DNA from: Streptomyces spinoverrucosus
Lineage (GTDB): Bacteria; Actinomycetota; Actinomycetes; Streptomycetales; Streptomycetaceae
NCBI RefSeq assembly: GCF_015712165.1
Contig: NZ_JADPZX010000001.1
Coordinates: 7,018,001-7,082,000 of the forward strand
DNA: 64,000 nt
Reading direction: 5' to 3'
In this document: positions 1 to 10,906 of the stretch, piece by piece
How the letters are laid out: every line of letters begins with the position of its first letter
Position numbering within the stretch: the first letter of the stretch is position 1
Notes under the pieces: model-generated
What the model was told of the DNA's origin: nothing
What the model saw: only the letters and a program-made list of their open reading frames with translations
Database searches by the model: none
Position numbers and translations under genes: made by a program

Positions 1-2902
<2,902 letters not shown>

Positions 2903-2906
<4 letters not shown>

Positions 2907-4411
2907 GCGGGCGCTCCCGGTGGAATGAAAGGCAGTCCTTGCGGCGCGCCGGACTCGATGAGCCGCCACAGCGCGTCCGTGTCCGCGTGCTGTTCGATCA
3001 GGTCGCCGAGCCGGTCGAGCTGCTGCTCGCGCAGCGCGGCGAAGGAAGTGTCGGGCGCCGGCACGAAGCGGCGCCCCGCGGCGGCGGCCACCTCGCGCAG
3101 GAAGGCCCGCCGGAAGGCGTCCGACTCCAGCGAGCCGTGCCAGTGCGTGCCCCAGGTCTGCCCGACCCGGCACCCGTCCAGGAAGGGCTCCCCGCCGGTG
3201 ACGTCGGCGACGCCGTGATGGATCTCGTACCCCTCGACCGGCTCGCCGAGGGCCTCGCCGACGGGACGGGCGAGGGTCTTCTCCCGGGCGAACCGCACGC
3301 GCAGGGGCAGGATCCCGAGCCCGTCGACCTGCCCGCGCCGGCTCTCGACGTCGTCCTCGATGTGCTCGCCGAGGATCTGGAAGCCGCCGCAGATGCCGAG
3401 CACGGGCCGTTGCTCGGCGACCCTGCGGGCGACGGCCGCCGCGAGCCCCCGCTCCCGCAGCCACTCCAGTGCCCGTACGGTCCCGCGCGTCCCCGGTATC
3501 ACCACGAGATCGGCGTCGGCCAGCTCCTCGGGCCGGTCCACGAACCGCACCACGACACCGGGTTCGGCGGCGAGGGCGTCCACGTCCGTGAAGTTGGACA
3601 TCAGCGGTACCGCACACACGGCGACGCGCAGCACGTCCGCGCCGACGGGCGGCGCGACGACGGACTCCCGCACGGCCCCGCGCATCGAGACGCGCAGTCC
3701 GTCCTCCTCGTCGATCCCCAGCCCGTGCCGGTACGGCAGCACACCGTACGTCCGCCGCCCGGTGAGCGTCCGGAGCATGTCCAGCCCCGGCTCCAGCAGG
3801 GAGACATCCCCGCGGAACTTGTTGACGAGGAACCCGGCGACGAACTCCTGGTCCTGCGGCGACAGCAGGGCGACGGTCCCGAAGAACGAGGCGAAGACCC
3901 CGCCACGGTCGATGTCGCCGACGACGAGCACGGGGAGCCGGGCGTTGCGCGCGATCCCCATGTTCACGATGTCCGTCCGCCGCAGATTGATCTCGGCCGG
4001 GCTGCCGGCCCCCTCACAGATCACCGCGTCATACGTGCCCCGCAACTCGGCGAGACAGTCGAGCACGGTACCGAGAAGCCGCTGCTGCCGTCCCCCGTGG
4101 TACCCGCGCGCGCTCATCTCCCCGACGGGCCTGCCCAGCAGCACCACCTGGCTGCTCCGCTCCCCGCCCGGCTTGAGCAGCACCGGGTTCATCAGCGCGG
4201 TCGGCTCCACACGGCACGCCTGCGCCTGCATGGCCTGCGCCCGCCCGATCTCGGCACCCTCGCGGGTGACGAACGAATTGAGCGACATGTTCTGCGCCTT
4301 GAAGGGCGCGACCTTGACGCCCTGCCGCACCAGCCAGCGGCAGATCCCGGCGGTGACGACACTCTTTCCGGCGTCGGAGGTGGTACCGGCGACCAGAAGT
4401 CCCCCGCTCAT
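2903..4411 (-). CDS. cobQ: Cobyric acid synthase CobQ
   Basis: Glutamine-dependent amidotransferase that amidates positions b, d, e and g of adenosylcobyrinate a,c-diamide to give adenosylcobyric acid. The 502-residue protein is family length. It opens with a deviant Walker A (GTTSDAGKS, residues 9-17) of the dethiobiotin-synthetase-like ATPase domain and ends in a class I glutaminase domain with the nucleophile Cys in [10 protein letters not shown] and a catalytic His in GYEIHHG. I chose the ATG at 4411 rather than an upstream in-frame codon because it overlaps the cobD stop by four bases and places the P-loop at the usual distance from the N-terminus. Cytosolic, translationally coupled to both neighbours. 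Confidence 0.96.
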
Positions 4412-5348
4412 GACGCACGCCCCTTCCTCAGCATCCGCGCGCCCGCGCACACGCCGAGCGCGAGCCAGCCGACGCGCCGGGAGAGCCGTACGGCCCGATC
4501 GATGTCGGCGACTTCGACCAGACGTCCCCGGCCGTTGAGCAGGGGCCGGTGCTCGACCCGCCCCCGTACGAGAGGGTGCCGCCGAGCCGCACCCCCAGCG
4601 CGCCCGCGAACGACGCCTCCACGGGCCCGGCGTTGGGGCTGGGATGCCGACCGGCGTCGTCGTGCCAGGCCCGCACGGCCGCGCGCGGATCCGGTCCGGC
4701 GAGAGCGGCGAGTACGGCGGTCAGCCGAGCCCCCGGCCACCCGGCGACGTCGTCGAGCCGAGCGGAGGCCCACCCGTACCGCCGGTACTTGGGCGACTTG
4801 TGCCCGACCATGGCGTCCAGGGTGTTCACGGCTCGGAACCCGACGAGGCCGGGCACTCCACCGACGGCCCCCCACACCAGCGCCCCCACCACCGCGTCGG
4901 AGGTGTTCTCGGCGACCGACTCGACCACGGCGCGGGCGATCCCGTCGGCGTCGAGGGCCTGCGGATCCCGCCCGCACAGATGCGGCAGCCGCGCCCGCGC
5001 CCCCTCGACGTCCCCGGCCTCCAGGGCATGCCCGATGGCCCGGGCTTCGCGGGCGAGTGAAGTCCCCCCGACGACGGCCCAGGTGGCGAGCCCGGTGACG
5101 GCGACGGAGGCGGCGGGGGAGGACCGTACGACCCTGCGGGCGAGGGCACCGAGCGCGACGGCGCCACCGGCGCACACGGCGGTGTGCGCCGCACCCCAAG
5201 CGCGGTGGTCGCGCCACAACACCCGTTCCACGGCGGCGGCGGCCCGCCCGAACGCGGCGACCGGATGCCCGCGGCGCGGATCGCCGAGGAGGAGGTCGCC
5301 GAGGAGGCCGGCGGCGGCGCCGTACGCGAAGACGCGATCGGCACGCAT
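4408..5348 (-). CDS. cobD: Adenosylcobinamide-phosphate synthase CobD/CbiB, apparent frameshift
   Basis: Membrane enzyme that attaches the aminopropanol arm to adenosylcobyric acid. Translation from the ATG at 5348 reads as CobD ([16 protein letters not shown], then [17 protein letters not shown], then [17 protein letters not shown]) up to GGTLSYGG. After a run of five C on the + strand (4561-4565) the frame goes wrong and would end at 4428. The -1 neighbouring frame carries the expected C-terminus ([13 protein letters not shown], then [14 protein letters not shown]), ending at 4408 with a four-base overlap to the cobQ start. One extra base in the homopolymer restores a 313-residue protein. 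This is either a sequencing error or a real one-base deletion. It is the first gene after the cobalamin riboswitch. Confidence 0.9.
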
Positions 5349-5439
5349 GGGGCTCAGCCGGCCGTGCGGTCGGGCAGAGACCTGGTGCGGGACCTCACTG
5401 GGCAGCCGAGCATCGCGTTATGTCCTCACTCAGGGTGTC

Positions 5440-5600
5440 CGCGCCCTGGTTCGACGAGACCGGCGGCGAGAGTTCCTGGCTCCCGGGGAGTTACCTCCCC
5501 GGTCACAGTGGCGGGACCGCGCCGGATTCACACCGACTTCCTCTCCTGCCGCCGTACATGGCTCCGGAAGTCCACCACGGGGCCGGAACGGCCGTCAACT
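5440..5600 (-). promoter_or_regulatory. Cobalamin riboswitch upstream of cobD
   Basis: On the minus strand at about 5505-5545 lie the conserved blocks GGAAGTCGGTGTGAATCCGG and CCCGCCACTGTGACC, followed by a B12-box-like AGCCAGGAACTCTC near 5470-5484. These are hallmarks of the AdoCbl riboswitch (GAAGxCGGTGxAAxTCCG, CCCGCCACTGT). It ends about 100 nt before the cobD start. In this family ligand binding represses expression, here presumably of cobD-cobQ-cobN. Outer boundaries are approximate; no obvious intrinsic terminator follows, so control may be at translation. Confidence 0.93.
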
Positions 5601-5908
5601 TGCCGTTGACCTGCGACGCTGCGGTGTGCGGAGTTCCACATCGCTGAAATATCGTCAGCCGTCGGAATCGGCGCCTTCTAGCCTCTTTCCAGGCCGGGAA
5701 GCTGGGCACACTCCAGGAGAACGGCAGTGCGAAGGCTGAGAGCGCCGGCGAGCGGCATTGGGTGATTCGTGGCGGGGAGACGAACCTGGTGTGGCCGAGC
5801 CTCCGTTGCCCTGGGGCGGACCCCGGGCGGTGGCGGGACACGGCGCTGGGGGACGTCGCGGTGAGGACGCCGTGTCGGTGCGCTGACTCTTGGGTGAAGG
5901 AGGTCGGT
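5601..5908. other. Intergenic stretch with a possible truncated gene start
   Basis: No convincing gene lies between the riboswitch and the DUF397 gene. On the + strand AGGAG at 5715-5719 precedes a GTG at 5727 that opens only 12 codons before a TGA at 5763-5765. TAGCCT at 5679-5684 could be a -10 element for it. Given the pseudogene nearby, this may be the stub of a deleted gene or a chance micro-ORF. The remainder shows nothing I can interpret. Confidence 0.35.
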
Positions 5909-6118
5909 GTGATCGGCGGTGAGTCGTGGCGGCGGGTGTGGATCAGGAGCAGCCATTCCGGCAATACGGGCGGTGAGTGTCTGGAACTGGCCCTGGGGGA
6001 GACCGAGGTGCTCGTGCGTGACTCGAAGGGGCGCCACGACGCTGTGCTCACCTTCCGCCACGCCGCGTGGTGTGGTTTTCTGTCGGGGCTGGCGGACCCG
6101 GGAGCGGATGGTTCTTGA
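5909..6118 (+). CDS. DUF397 domain protein
   Basis: Small 69-residue protein whose body (WIRSSHSGNTGGECLELAL, then VLVRDSKGRH, ending WCGFLSGL) matches the DUF397 family, usually encoded beside an XRE-type regulator with a DUF5753 C-terminus. Such pairs influence development and antibiotic production in Streptomyces, and DUF397 proteins are thought to act as partners of the regulator. The GTG at 5909 is chosen because AAGGAGG (5898-5904) sits just upstream; an in-frame upstream start at 5762 lacks this. The gene probably forms an operon with the membrane protein 29 bp downstream. Its likely partner at 6937-7341 is degraded, so it may be an orphan. Confidence 0.85.
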   Translation: MIGGESWRRVWIRSSHSGNTGGECLELALGETEVLVRDSKGRHDAVLTFRHAAWCGFLSGLADPGADGS

Positions 6119-6147
6119 CGATCCGTGCGGGGGCGGGAGGTAAGCGC

Positions 6148-6459
6148 ATGGGAGACCGGGCCAAGGGTTCTTCCTCGGAGCGGACGAGGAAGCCGCACAC
6201 AAGGGGGAGTTCGATCACGTCGGCCGCGCCGCTGGCGCTGTACGCCACGGTGATGGGTGGGCTCGCCGTCGGAGTCGGCGCCCTGGCCGCGCTGCTGGTG
6301 CCGGCCGGTGAGGCGCGTGCCGTGGTCTGGCTGGCGCTGACCGTGCTCATCGCCGGGGCCGCCGGTCTGTGGTGGGGGCTCACCCCGGTCAGCGACCGGC
6401 TCCGGGTTCTGCACCGGGCCCTGGCGTCGGCTCAGCCCCGGAGGTCCCCGCACCACTGA
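6148..6459 (+). CDS. Small two-helix membrane protein
   Basis: 103-residue protein with a charged N-terminus (MGDRAKGSSSERTRKPHTRG), then two hydrophobic helices (LALYATVMGGLAVGVGALAA and ARAVVWLALTVLIAGAAGLW), then a short basic tail. The ATG at 6148 has GGGAGG at 6135-6140 upstream. It lies 29 bp after the DUF397 gene, so the two are probably co-transcribed. The 3' end overlaps the convergent gene at 6389-6895 by 71 bp, which is unusual and could mean one of the two C-termini is mispredicted. I recognise no family and assign no function. Confidence 0.6.
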   Translation: MGDRAKGSSSERTRKPHTRGSSITSAAPLALYATVMGGLAVGVGALAALLVPAGEARAVVWLALTVLIAGAAGLWWGLTPVSDRLRVLHRALASAQPRRSPHH

Positions 6460-6895
6460 CGGGGCCGCTCTGCGTGCTGCCGGAGCGATGGCGCAGCGCC
6501 CTGCCCAGTCCGGCGCCGAGCACGGTGACCAGCGCTGCTCCGGTCGCGCCGATCACCGCCGTGGTGAGCGGGGTCGCGATCCCGAAGGGGAGTGCGGGGG
6601 CGACTCTGGCGGCCACGGCGATGCTGAACAGCAGCAGACTGGCGCACGCCGTTCCCAGGAGCAGCCGGACCGACAGCAGGCGTATCTCCCCGTCCACCCG
6701 GGCGTTCTCCACCCGGATCAGAGCGTCCACCCACTCCGGCCGCTGCATGGCGTAGGCCTTCAGGGTGCAGTCGTCGAGTGGCACGGGTCCTTCCTGCTGA
6801 GCGGACTCGGGAGGGACCCCGGGATCCTCACCCGGCGGAACGGTCCGGGCCGCGCGCAACCGGCGCCACCACTCTCGCAACCCGAAGACCGCCAT
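6389..6895 (-). CDS. Hypothetical membrane protein
   Basis: 168-residue protein with a soluble N-terminal segment (LDDCTLKAYAMQRPEWVDAL, residues about 40-60), a short amphipathic stretch, two transmembrane helices (LLLGTACASLLLFSIAVAAR and PLTTAVIGATGAALVTVLGA) and a proline/glycine-rich tail. The two-helix arrangement resembles DUF2335-type or SLATT-type small membrane proteins, but I cannot assign a family. Start ATG at 6895 with a G-rich Shine-Dalgarno-like segment upstream. It overlaps the convergent gene ending at 6459 by 71 bp. The pseudogenised XRE regulator lies directly upstream on the same strand. Confidence 0.6.
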   Translation of the reverse strand: MAVFGLREWWRRLRAARTVPPGEDPGVPPESAQQEGPVPLDDCTLKAYAMQRPEWVDALIRVENARVDGEIRLLSVRLLLGTACASLLLFSIAVAARVAPALPFGIATPLTTAVIGATGAALVTVLGAGLGRALRHRSGSTQSGPVSGAGTSGAEPTPGPGAEPGAGR

Positions 6896-6936
6896 CGGTC
6901 CACCCCCGAACTCGCCCGGGCCGTCCCGTCCCGGGG

Positions 6937-7341
6937 TCAGTTGTTGTCCAGACTCTCCTTGACCGCGTCGATCAGCTCGATCATTCGGTCACCGTGACAA
7001 GCGATGCTGCTGATTTCCTCGAAACACTCCTCACGATGAACGTGGCCACGCTGAAGTGTGCCCCTGCGGAGAAGGGCAGCACCTGCAGGTTCACCCGGGG
7101 CCGCTGCATCAGCGTCTTGAGGTGGTCCAACTGCTGACGGAACACCGAAGGGCCGCCCCTCGTCGCCGTCGAGGTAGCGCTCCTGACGTGTCGTACGGAG
7201 CTCCACGAGTCGGCGCAGGTTCGGCCCCGCGTCACCGGTGGCGATCAGCGCGCCCGAGGTGAACACGGCTTACTCGCGGGCTTTGCGCAGCTCGATGCGG
7301 AGCCTGCGCCGATTCAGGCTCGGATCGATGTCTCTGGCCAT
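6937..7341 (-). pseudogene. Degraded XRE-family regulator with DUF5753 remnants
   Basis: Remains of a helix-turn-helix/DUF5753 regulator of about 280 residues. From the ATG at 7341 the reading is MARDIDPSLNRRRLRIELRK, the usual N-terminus of this family, and it hits a stop after KARE. The HTH core is missing. Pieces of DUF5753 follow in two frames: LRRLVELRTTRQERYLDGDE, then (other frame) QQLDHLKTLMQRPRVNLQVL and LPFSAGAHFSVATF, then a shortened end (IELIDAVKESLDNN) stopping at 6937. So at least one large internal deletion, one frameshift and a C-terminal deletion are visible. Its cognate DUF397 gene at 5909 remains intact. Confidence 0.85.
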
Positions 7342-7435
7342 GGTGCTCCCTGCCACATGTCGTCGTTGACTCGTCAGGCGGCCACTGTCGGACAGCAACT
7401 TCCCGGCAAGGTCGCTGCGCTGCTCCGAATGCGGA

Positions 7436-7474
7436 TAAAACCCCCGCAAGCATTACAAAGCGCCTACGGGGGTT
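7436..7474 (-). terminator. Intrinsic terminator of the pitH operon
   Basis: AACCCCCG (7467-7474 on the minus strand) pairs perfectly with CGGGGGTT (7439-7446) around a 20-nt loop, followed on the minus strand by TTTTAT. The hairpin and U-tract lie about 60 bp after the stop of the small membrane gene at 7535, as expected for the end of the leftward phosphate transporter transcript. Confidence 0.75.
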
Positions 7475-7534
7475 GATTCTGAAGTTGTCAGGGCTGAGCA
7501 GAGGTGAACAGAGACGGCCGTGAGGCTTCCGGTC

Positions 7535-7756
7535 TCAGGCCATGATCAGGAAAATTCCGTACGCCACCGCAGCCGCGCACAGCGCAAAGCACACGTACGC
7601 ACCCGTGGTGGACAGCGCCGCTGAGCCGCCGCGGGTCGACGCCCTCTCCCGCCGGGAGAGGCCGACGATGCCGAGGGTGAACAGGCCCACCAGGGCCACC
7701 GTGACTACGAGGCTGACGCCGAAGACGGAGCCCAGGGCCGCCCAGTCGATCTTCAT
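7535..7756 (-). CDS. Small membrane protein downstream of pitH
   Basis: 73-residue protein with two predicted transmembrane helices (VFGVSLVVTVALVGLFTLGI and GAYVCFALCAAAVAYGIFLI) separated by a basic loop RRERASTRGG. ATG at 7756. It starts 31 bp after the phosphate transporter stop on the same strand, and an intrinsic terminator follows, so it is the second gene of the transporter operon. A small membrane partner after a Pit gene is seen in other actinobacteria, but its role is unknown. It could be an accessory subunit; nothing in the sequence proves this. Confidence 0.82.
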   Translation of the reverse strand: MKIDWAALGSVFGVSLVVTVALVGLFTLGIVGLSRRERASTRGGSAALSTTGAYVCFALCAAAVAYGIFLIMA

Positions 7757-7787
7757 GTTGCTGCTGCTTCCTTCAGTGACCGGGTGC

Positions 7788-9029
7788 TCAGACCGAGGTC
7801 TGAGAGGGCGTCGGCTCCGAGGCCGTCTTCTGTGCGGGGATCGTGACGGCGAGGCCGTCCACCGGCGTACCGGCCGGAGGCGGCGTCACCGCGGCCATCG
7901 CCGTCGTCACCACTCCGGCCGGTTCCTCGGTCGTGTCGTTGACGTTCGTGTGGTCCACGACCTCGCGGCGGGAGATCTTCCAGATCGCGGCGCTGGAGCC
8001 GACCAGGAAGACGGCGACGAGCGCGGTGCCCCAGGCGCCGAAGCCGGTCACCCACTCGGCGATCGCGCCGACCAGCGCGGCGGCCGGGAGCGTCAGACCC
8101 CAGGCGACGAACATCCGGGTCGCCGTCGACCAGCGGACCACCCCGCCCTTGCGGCCCAGGCCCGCGCCCATCACCGCGCCGGAGACCGAGTGCGTGGTGG
8201 ACAGGGAGAAGCCGAGGTGGGTGGAGGCCAGGATGACGGTCGCGGCGCTGGTCTGCGCGGCGAAGCCCTGCTGCGGCTGCAGGTCGGTCAGGCCCTTGCC
8301 CATGGTGCGGATGATGCGCCAGCCGCCGAGGTAGGTGCCGAGCGCGATGGCAACGCCCGCGGAGAGGATGACCCACATGGGCGGGTCGGAGTCGGGGGCG
8401 AGGGTGCCGCCGGCGACCAGGGCGAGGGTGATGATGCCCATGGTCTTCTGCGCGTCGTTCGTGCCGTGGGCCAGGGAGACCAGACCCGCCGAGGCGATCT
8501 GGCCGGCGCGGTAGCCCTTCGCGGCCGCCTTGCCGTCGGCCTTCCTGCCGAGGGTGTACGTCAGCCGGGTCGCGATCATCGCCGCGATGCCCGCGACCAG
8601 CGGGGCGGCGATCGCCGGGATCAGCACCTTGGTGACGAGCACGTCACCGTGGACCGCGCCGACACCGGCCGAGGCGACGGTGGCGCCGATCAGGCCGCCC
8701 ATCAGGGCGTGCGAGGAGGAGGACGGCAGGCCGACCAGCCAGGTCAGCAGGTTCCACAGGATCGCGCCGACCAGTGCGGCGAAGATGACCTCGGGACGGA
8801 TGCCGCTCTCGTCGACCAGACCTTTGGAGATCGTGTTCGCGACCTCCACGGACAGGAAGGCGCCGACCAGATTGAGGACGGCGGACATGGCCACCGCGAC
8901 CTTGGGTCGTAGGGCACCTGTCGAGATGGTGGTGGCCATCGCGTTCGCGGTGTCGTGGAAACCGTTCGTGAAATCGAACGCGAGTGCGGTTACCACCACA
9001 ATCGCGAGGATCAGCGAGATGCCTTCCAT
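7788..9029 (-). CDS. pitH: Low-affinity inorganic phosphate transporter (PiT family)
   Basis: Metal-phosphate/H+ symporter of the PiT family. The 413-residue protein carries the duplicated family signature: ALAFDFTNGFHDTANAMATT in the N-terminal half and SLAHGTNDAQKTMGIITLAL in the C-terminal half, with about ten hydrophobic segments. GLPSSSSHALMGGLIG and the second copy FSLSTTHSVSGAVMGAGLGR are the conserved SSSH/TTHS loops. Two 11-bp PHO-box repeats lie 48-69 bp upstream of the start, predicting PhoP control. It corresponds to a PitH-type transporter of Streptomyces. The only gene behind it is a small membrane protein. Confidence 0.95.
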   Translation of the reverse strand: MEGISLILAIVVVTALAFDFTNGFHDTANAMATTISTGALRPKVAVAMSAVLNLVGAFLSVEVANTISKGLVDESGIRPEVIFAALVGAILWNLLTWLVGLPSSSSHALMGGLIGATVASAGVGAVHGDVLVTKVLIPAIAAPLVAGIAAMIATRLTYTLGRKADGKAAAKGYRAGQIASAGLVSLAHGTNDAQKTMGIITLALVAGGTLAPDSDPPMWVILSAGVAIALGTYLGGWRIIRTMGKGLTDLQPQQGFAAQTSAATVILASTHLGFSLSTTHSVSGAVMGAGLGRKGGVVRWSTATRMFVAWGLTLPAAALVGAIAEWVTGFGAWGTALVAVFLVGSSAAIWKISRREVVDHTNVNDTTEEPAGVVTTAMAAVTPPPAGTPVDGLAVTIPAQKTASEPTPSQTSV

Positions 9030-9076
9030 TTACCCAGGCAATCGTTCGAGGTCATTGGCTGGACGAACGTAGGTAA

Positions 9077-9098
9077 CCCAGATGAACGAAAGGTGAAC
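9077..9098 (-). promoter_or_regulatory. PHO box (PhoP binding direct repeats)
   Basis: Two adjacent 11-bp direct repeat units on the minus strand, GTTCACCTTTC (9088-9098) and GTTCATCTGGG (9077-9087), match the Streptomyces PhoP consensus GKTCAYYYRSG in exact 11-bp phase. A third, weaker TTACCTACGTT unit continues toward the gene. They lie 48-69 bp before the pitH start codon. Confidence 0.8.
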
Positions 9099-9192
9099 TG
9101 AGGGGGGCTTCCGGGTGTCTGTAGGTGGGGGTCGCCATGCCCCAGGGAATCGACGGCCCCCGTGCCGTGCCGCGGAGCCCCGTGCCGTACGG

Positions 9193-9942
9193 CTAGAAGC
9201 CTCTCGCGAACCGCTTCAGCTGGGTCATCGACCCGTTGAAGAGATTCTGGTCACCCGGCAGGCTGCCGCTGTTGTCGTACTGCCAGAAGGTCCACAGCGA
9301 CCACCCCGCGGGCAGTGTGCCCGCCGTCGCCGAGTCGTACCGCGCGATCCACAGGGCGTGGTCGCCGCCGAAGGCGCGGCTGCCGCCTGTGCAGGTGTTC
9401 CACCAGTGGGTGGTGGTGTAGATCACCGGACGGCGGCTGGTGAGTCGCTGCACCTCGTTGCTGAAGGCCTTGATCCAGGCGACCATCGTCGCCTTGCTCA
9501 GGCCGTAGCACTTCTTCTTCTTGTCGTACGGGTTGTACTCGATGTCGAGCGCGGGCGGCAGCGTCCAGCCGTCCGGCTGCCAGCCGCCGCCGTTGCGGAC
9601 GAAGTATGCCGCCTGGGCCTTGCCCGACGACCTGTTCGGCAGGGCGAAGTGGTACGCCCCCCGGACCAGGCCCGCGTTCCGCGCGCCGTTGTACTGCTGG
9701 CCGAAATACGGGTTGCGGTACGTGGTGGACTCGGTCGCCTTGACGTAGACGAACCGCGCGCCCTTCGCGCTCGCGCGCTGCCAGTCGACGTTCTTCTGGT
9801 GCGACGAGACGTCGTGCCCCTTCGGCTTGCTCGCCGCGACGGCCGGAACCTCGGCCAGTGCGGTCCCCCCTATCGCGAGCGCTGCCACCGAGGCCGCCAG
9901 GATGCGGCCGCGGTGGTGGGACGGTTTGCGGTCACGGGCCAT
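9193..9942 (-). CDS. Secreted GH25 lysozyme (muramidase)
   Basis: 249-residue glycoside hydrolase family 25 N,O-acetylmuramidase that cleaves peptidoglycan outside the cell. A basic N-region and hydrophobic signal (HHRGRILAASVAALAIGG, cleavage likely after VPAVAAS) precede the catalytic domain, which starts KPKGHDVSSHQKNVDWQ. GH25 acidic residues are visible in GHDVSSHQ, FVYVKATEST and PPALDIEYNP, and the C-terminus has SLWTFWQYDNSG. There is no extra cell-wall-binding domain. The ATG at 9942 follows GGGGGGAAAC. The gene appears monocistronic. Three GATC sites lie at 9997-10018 upstream. Confidence 0.93.
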   Translation of the reverse strand: MARDRKPSHHRGRILAASVAALAIGGTALAEVPAVAASKPKGHDVSSHQKNVDWQRASAKGARFVYVKATESTTYRNPYFGQQYNGARNAGLVRGAYHFALPNRSSGKAQAAYFVRNGGGWQPDGWTLPPALDIEYNPYDKKKKCYGLSKATMVAWIKAFSNEVQRLTSRRPVIYTTTHWWNTCTGGSRAFGGDHALWIARYDSATAGTLPAGWSLWTFWQYDNSGSLPGDQNLFNGSMTQLKRFARGF

Positions 9943-10139
9943 GTTTCCCCCCGGAATGGCGACGTGCGTGACAAATCCACCGAGAGCGTAGTGGAAGATC
10001 GTTGAAAGCTGATCGATCTCCGGCCAAGCGGGAGCAGAAGGGGTCGAAAGGCGATATGCGCCCTGCCGGAGCTGCCGGTTCCCCCCTACAGTGCGCCCGC
10101 GCCGGGACGCGGCCGAGGTCCGCCTGGCAGGATCGCGGC

Positions 10140-10880
10140 ATGGCTGAACAGCGCCGGGAACAGCGGGATGTACGGGATGCGCGGGGCGTCCCGGGGGACG
10201 CTCAGGGTGCGCCGGAGTCGCCGGGGAACGGTGTGCCGGACGAGGAGGCCCGGGCCTGGGAGGAGCTCGTGGCCACGGCTCGCCGCACCGTGTCCGACGG
10301 ACTGGTCGTCGGCACGTCCGGCAATGTCTCCGTACGGGTCGGGGACACCATCCTGGTCACCCCGTCGGGTGTCCCCTACGACCGGCTCACACCGGACGAC
10401 ATGACCGGCGTCGACCTCGACGGCCGGCAGGTGCGCGGCACGCTCGTACCGACCAGCGAACTGCCCATGCATCTCGCCGTCTACCGCTCCACCGACGCCC
10501 GCGCCGTCGTCCACACCCACGCCGTGCACGCCACCGCCGTCTCCACGCTCGTCCCGGAGCTCCCGGTGATCCACTACATGGCCGGCGCGCTCGGCGGCCC
10601 CGTCCGGGTCGCCCCCTATGCGACGTACGGCACCGACGAGTTGGCCGAGAACATGCTGCGCGCCCTCGCCGACCGCTCCGGCTGCCTCCTCCAGAACCAC
10701 GGCACCATCACCTACGGCGCGACCCTCGCCCAGGCCTACGACCGCACGGCCCAGCTGGAGTGGATGTGCCACCTGTGGCTGACGGCGTCCGCCGTGCCGG
10801 GCCTGTCGCCGTCCCTGCTGTCGCAGGACCAGCTGAAGGAGGCGGGGGAGCGGCTGCGGGGGTACGGGCAGCGGAAGTAG
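10140..10880 (+). CDS. Class II aldolase/adducin family protein
   Basis: 246-residue zinc-dependent class II aldolase of the L-fuculose-phosphate aldolase group. Visible motifs are VVGTSGNVSVRVGD (phosphate-binding loop), LVTPSGVPYDRLTPDDM, PTSELPMHLAVYRST (catalytic Glu), VVHTHAVHATAVSTL (zinc His pair) and LLQNHGTITYG (third zinc His). The first 35 residues are a low-complexity extension. The ATG at 10140 has no clear Shine-Dalgarno, but CAGGAT at 10127-10132 lies 7 nt before it, so a leaderless transcript is possible. Substrate is unknown; no sugar kinase or isomerase lies nearby. Confidence 0.88.
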   Translation: MAEQRREQRDVRDARGVPGDAQGAPESPGNGVPDEEARAWEELVATARRTVSDGLVVGTSGNVSVRVGDTILVTPSGVPYDRLTPDDMTGVDLDGRQVRGTLVPTSELPMHLAVYRSTDARAVVHTHAVHATAVSTLVPELPVIHYMAGALGGPVRVAPYATYGTDELAENMLRALADRSGCLLQNHGTITYGATLAQAYDRTAQLEWMCHLWLTASAVPGLSPSLLSQDQLKEAGERLRGYGQRK

Positions 10881-10906
10881 GGCTCGGAGCCGGGCGGGGG
10901 GCGGCT

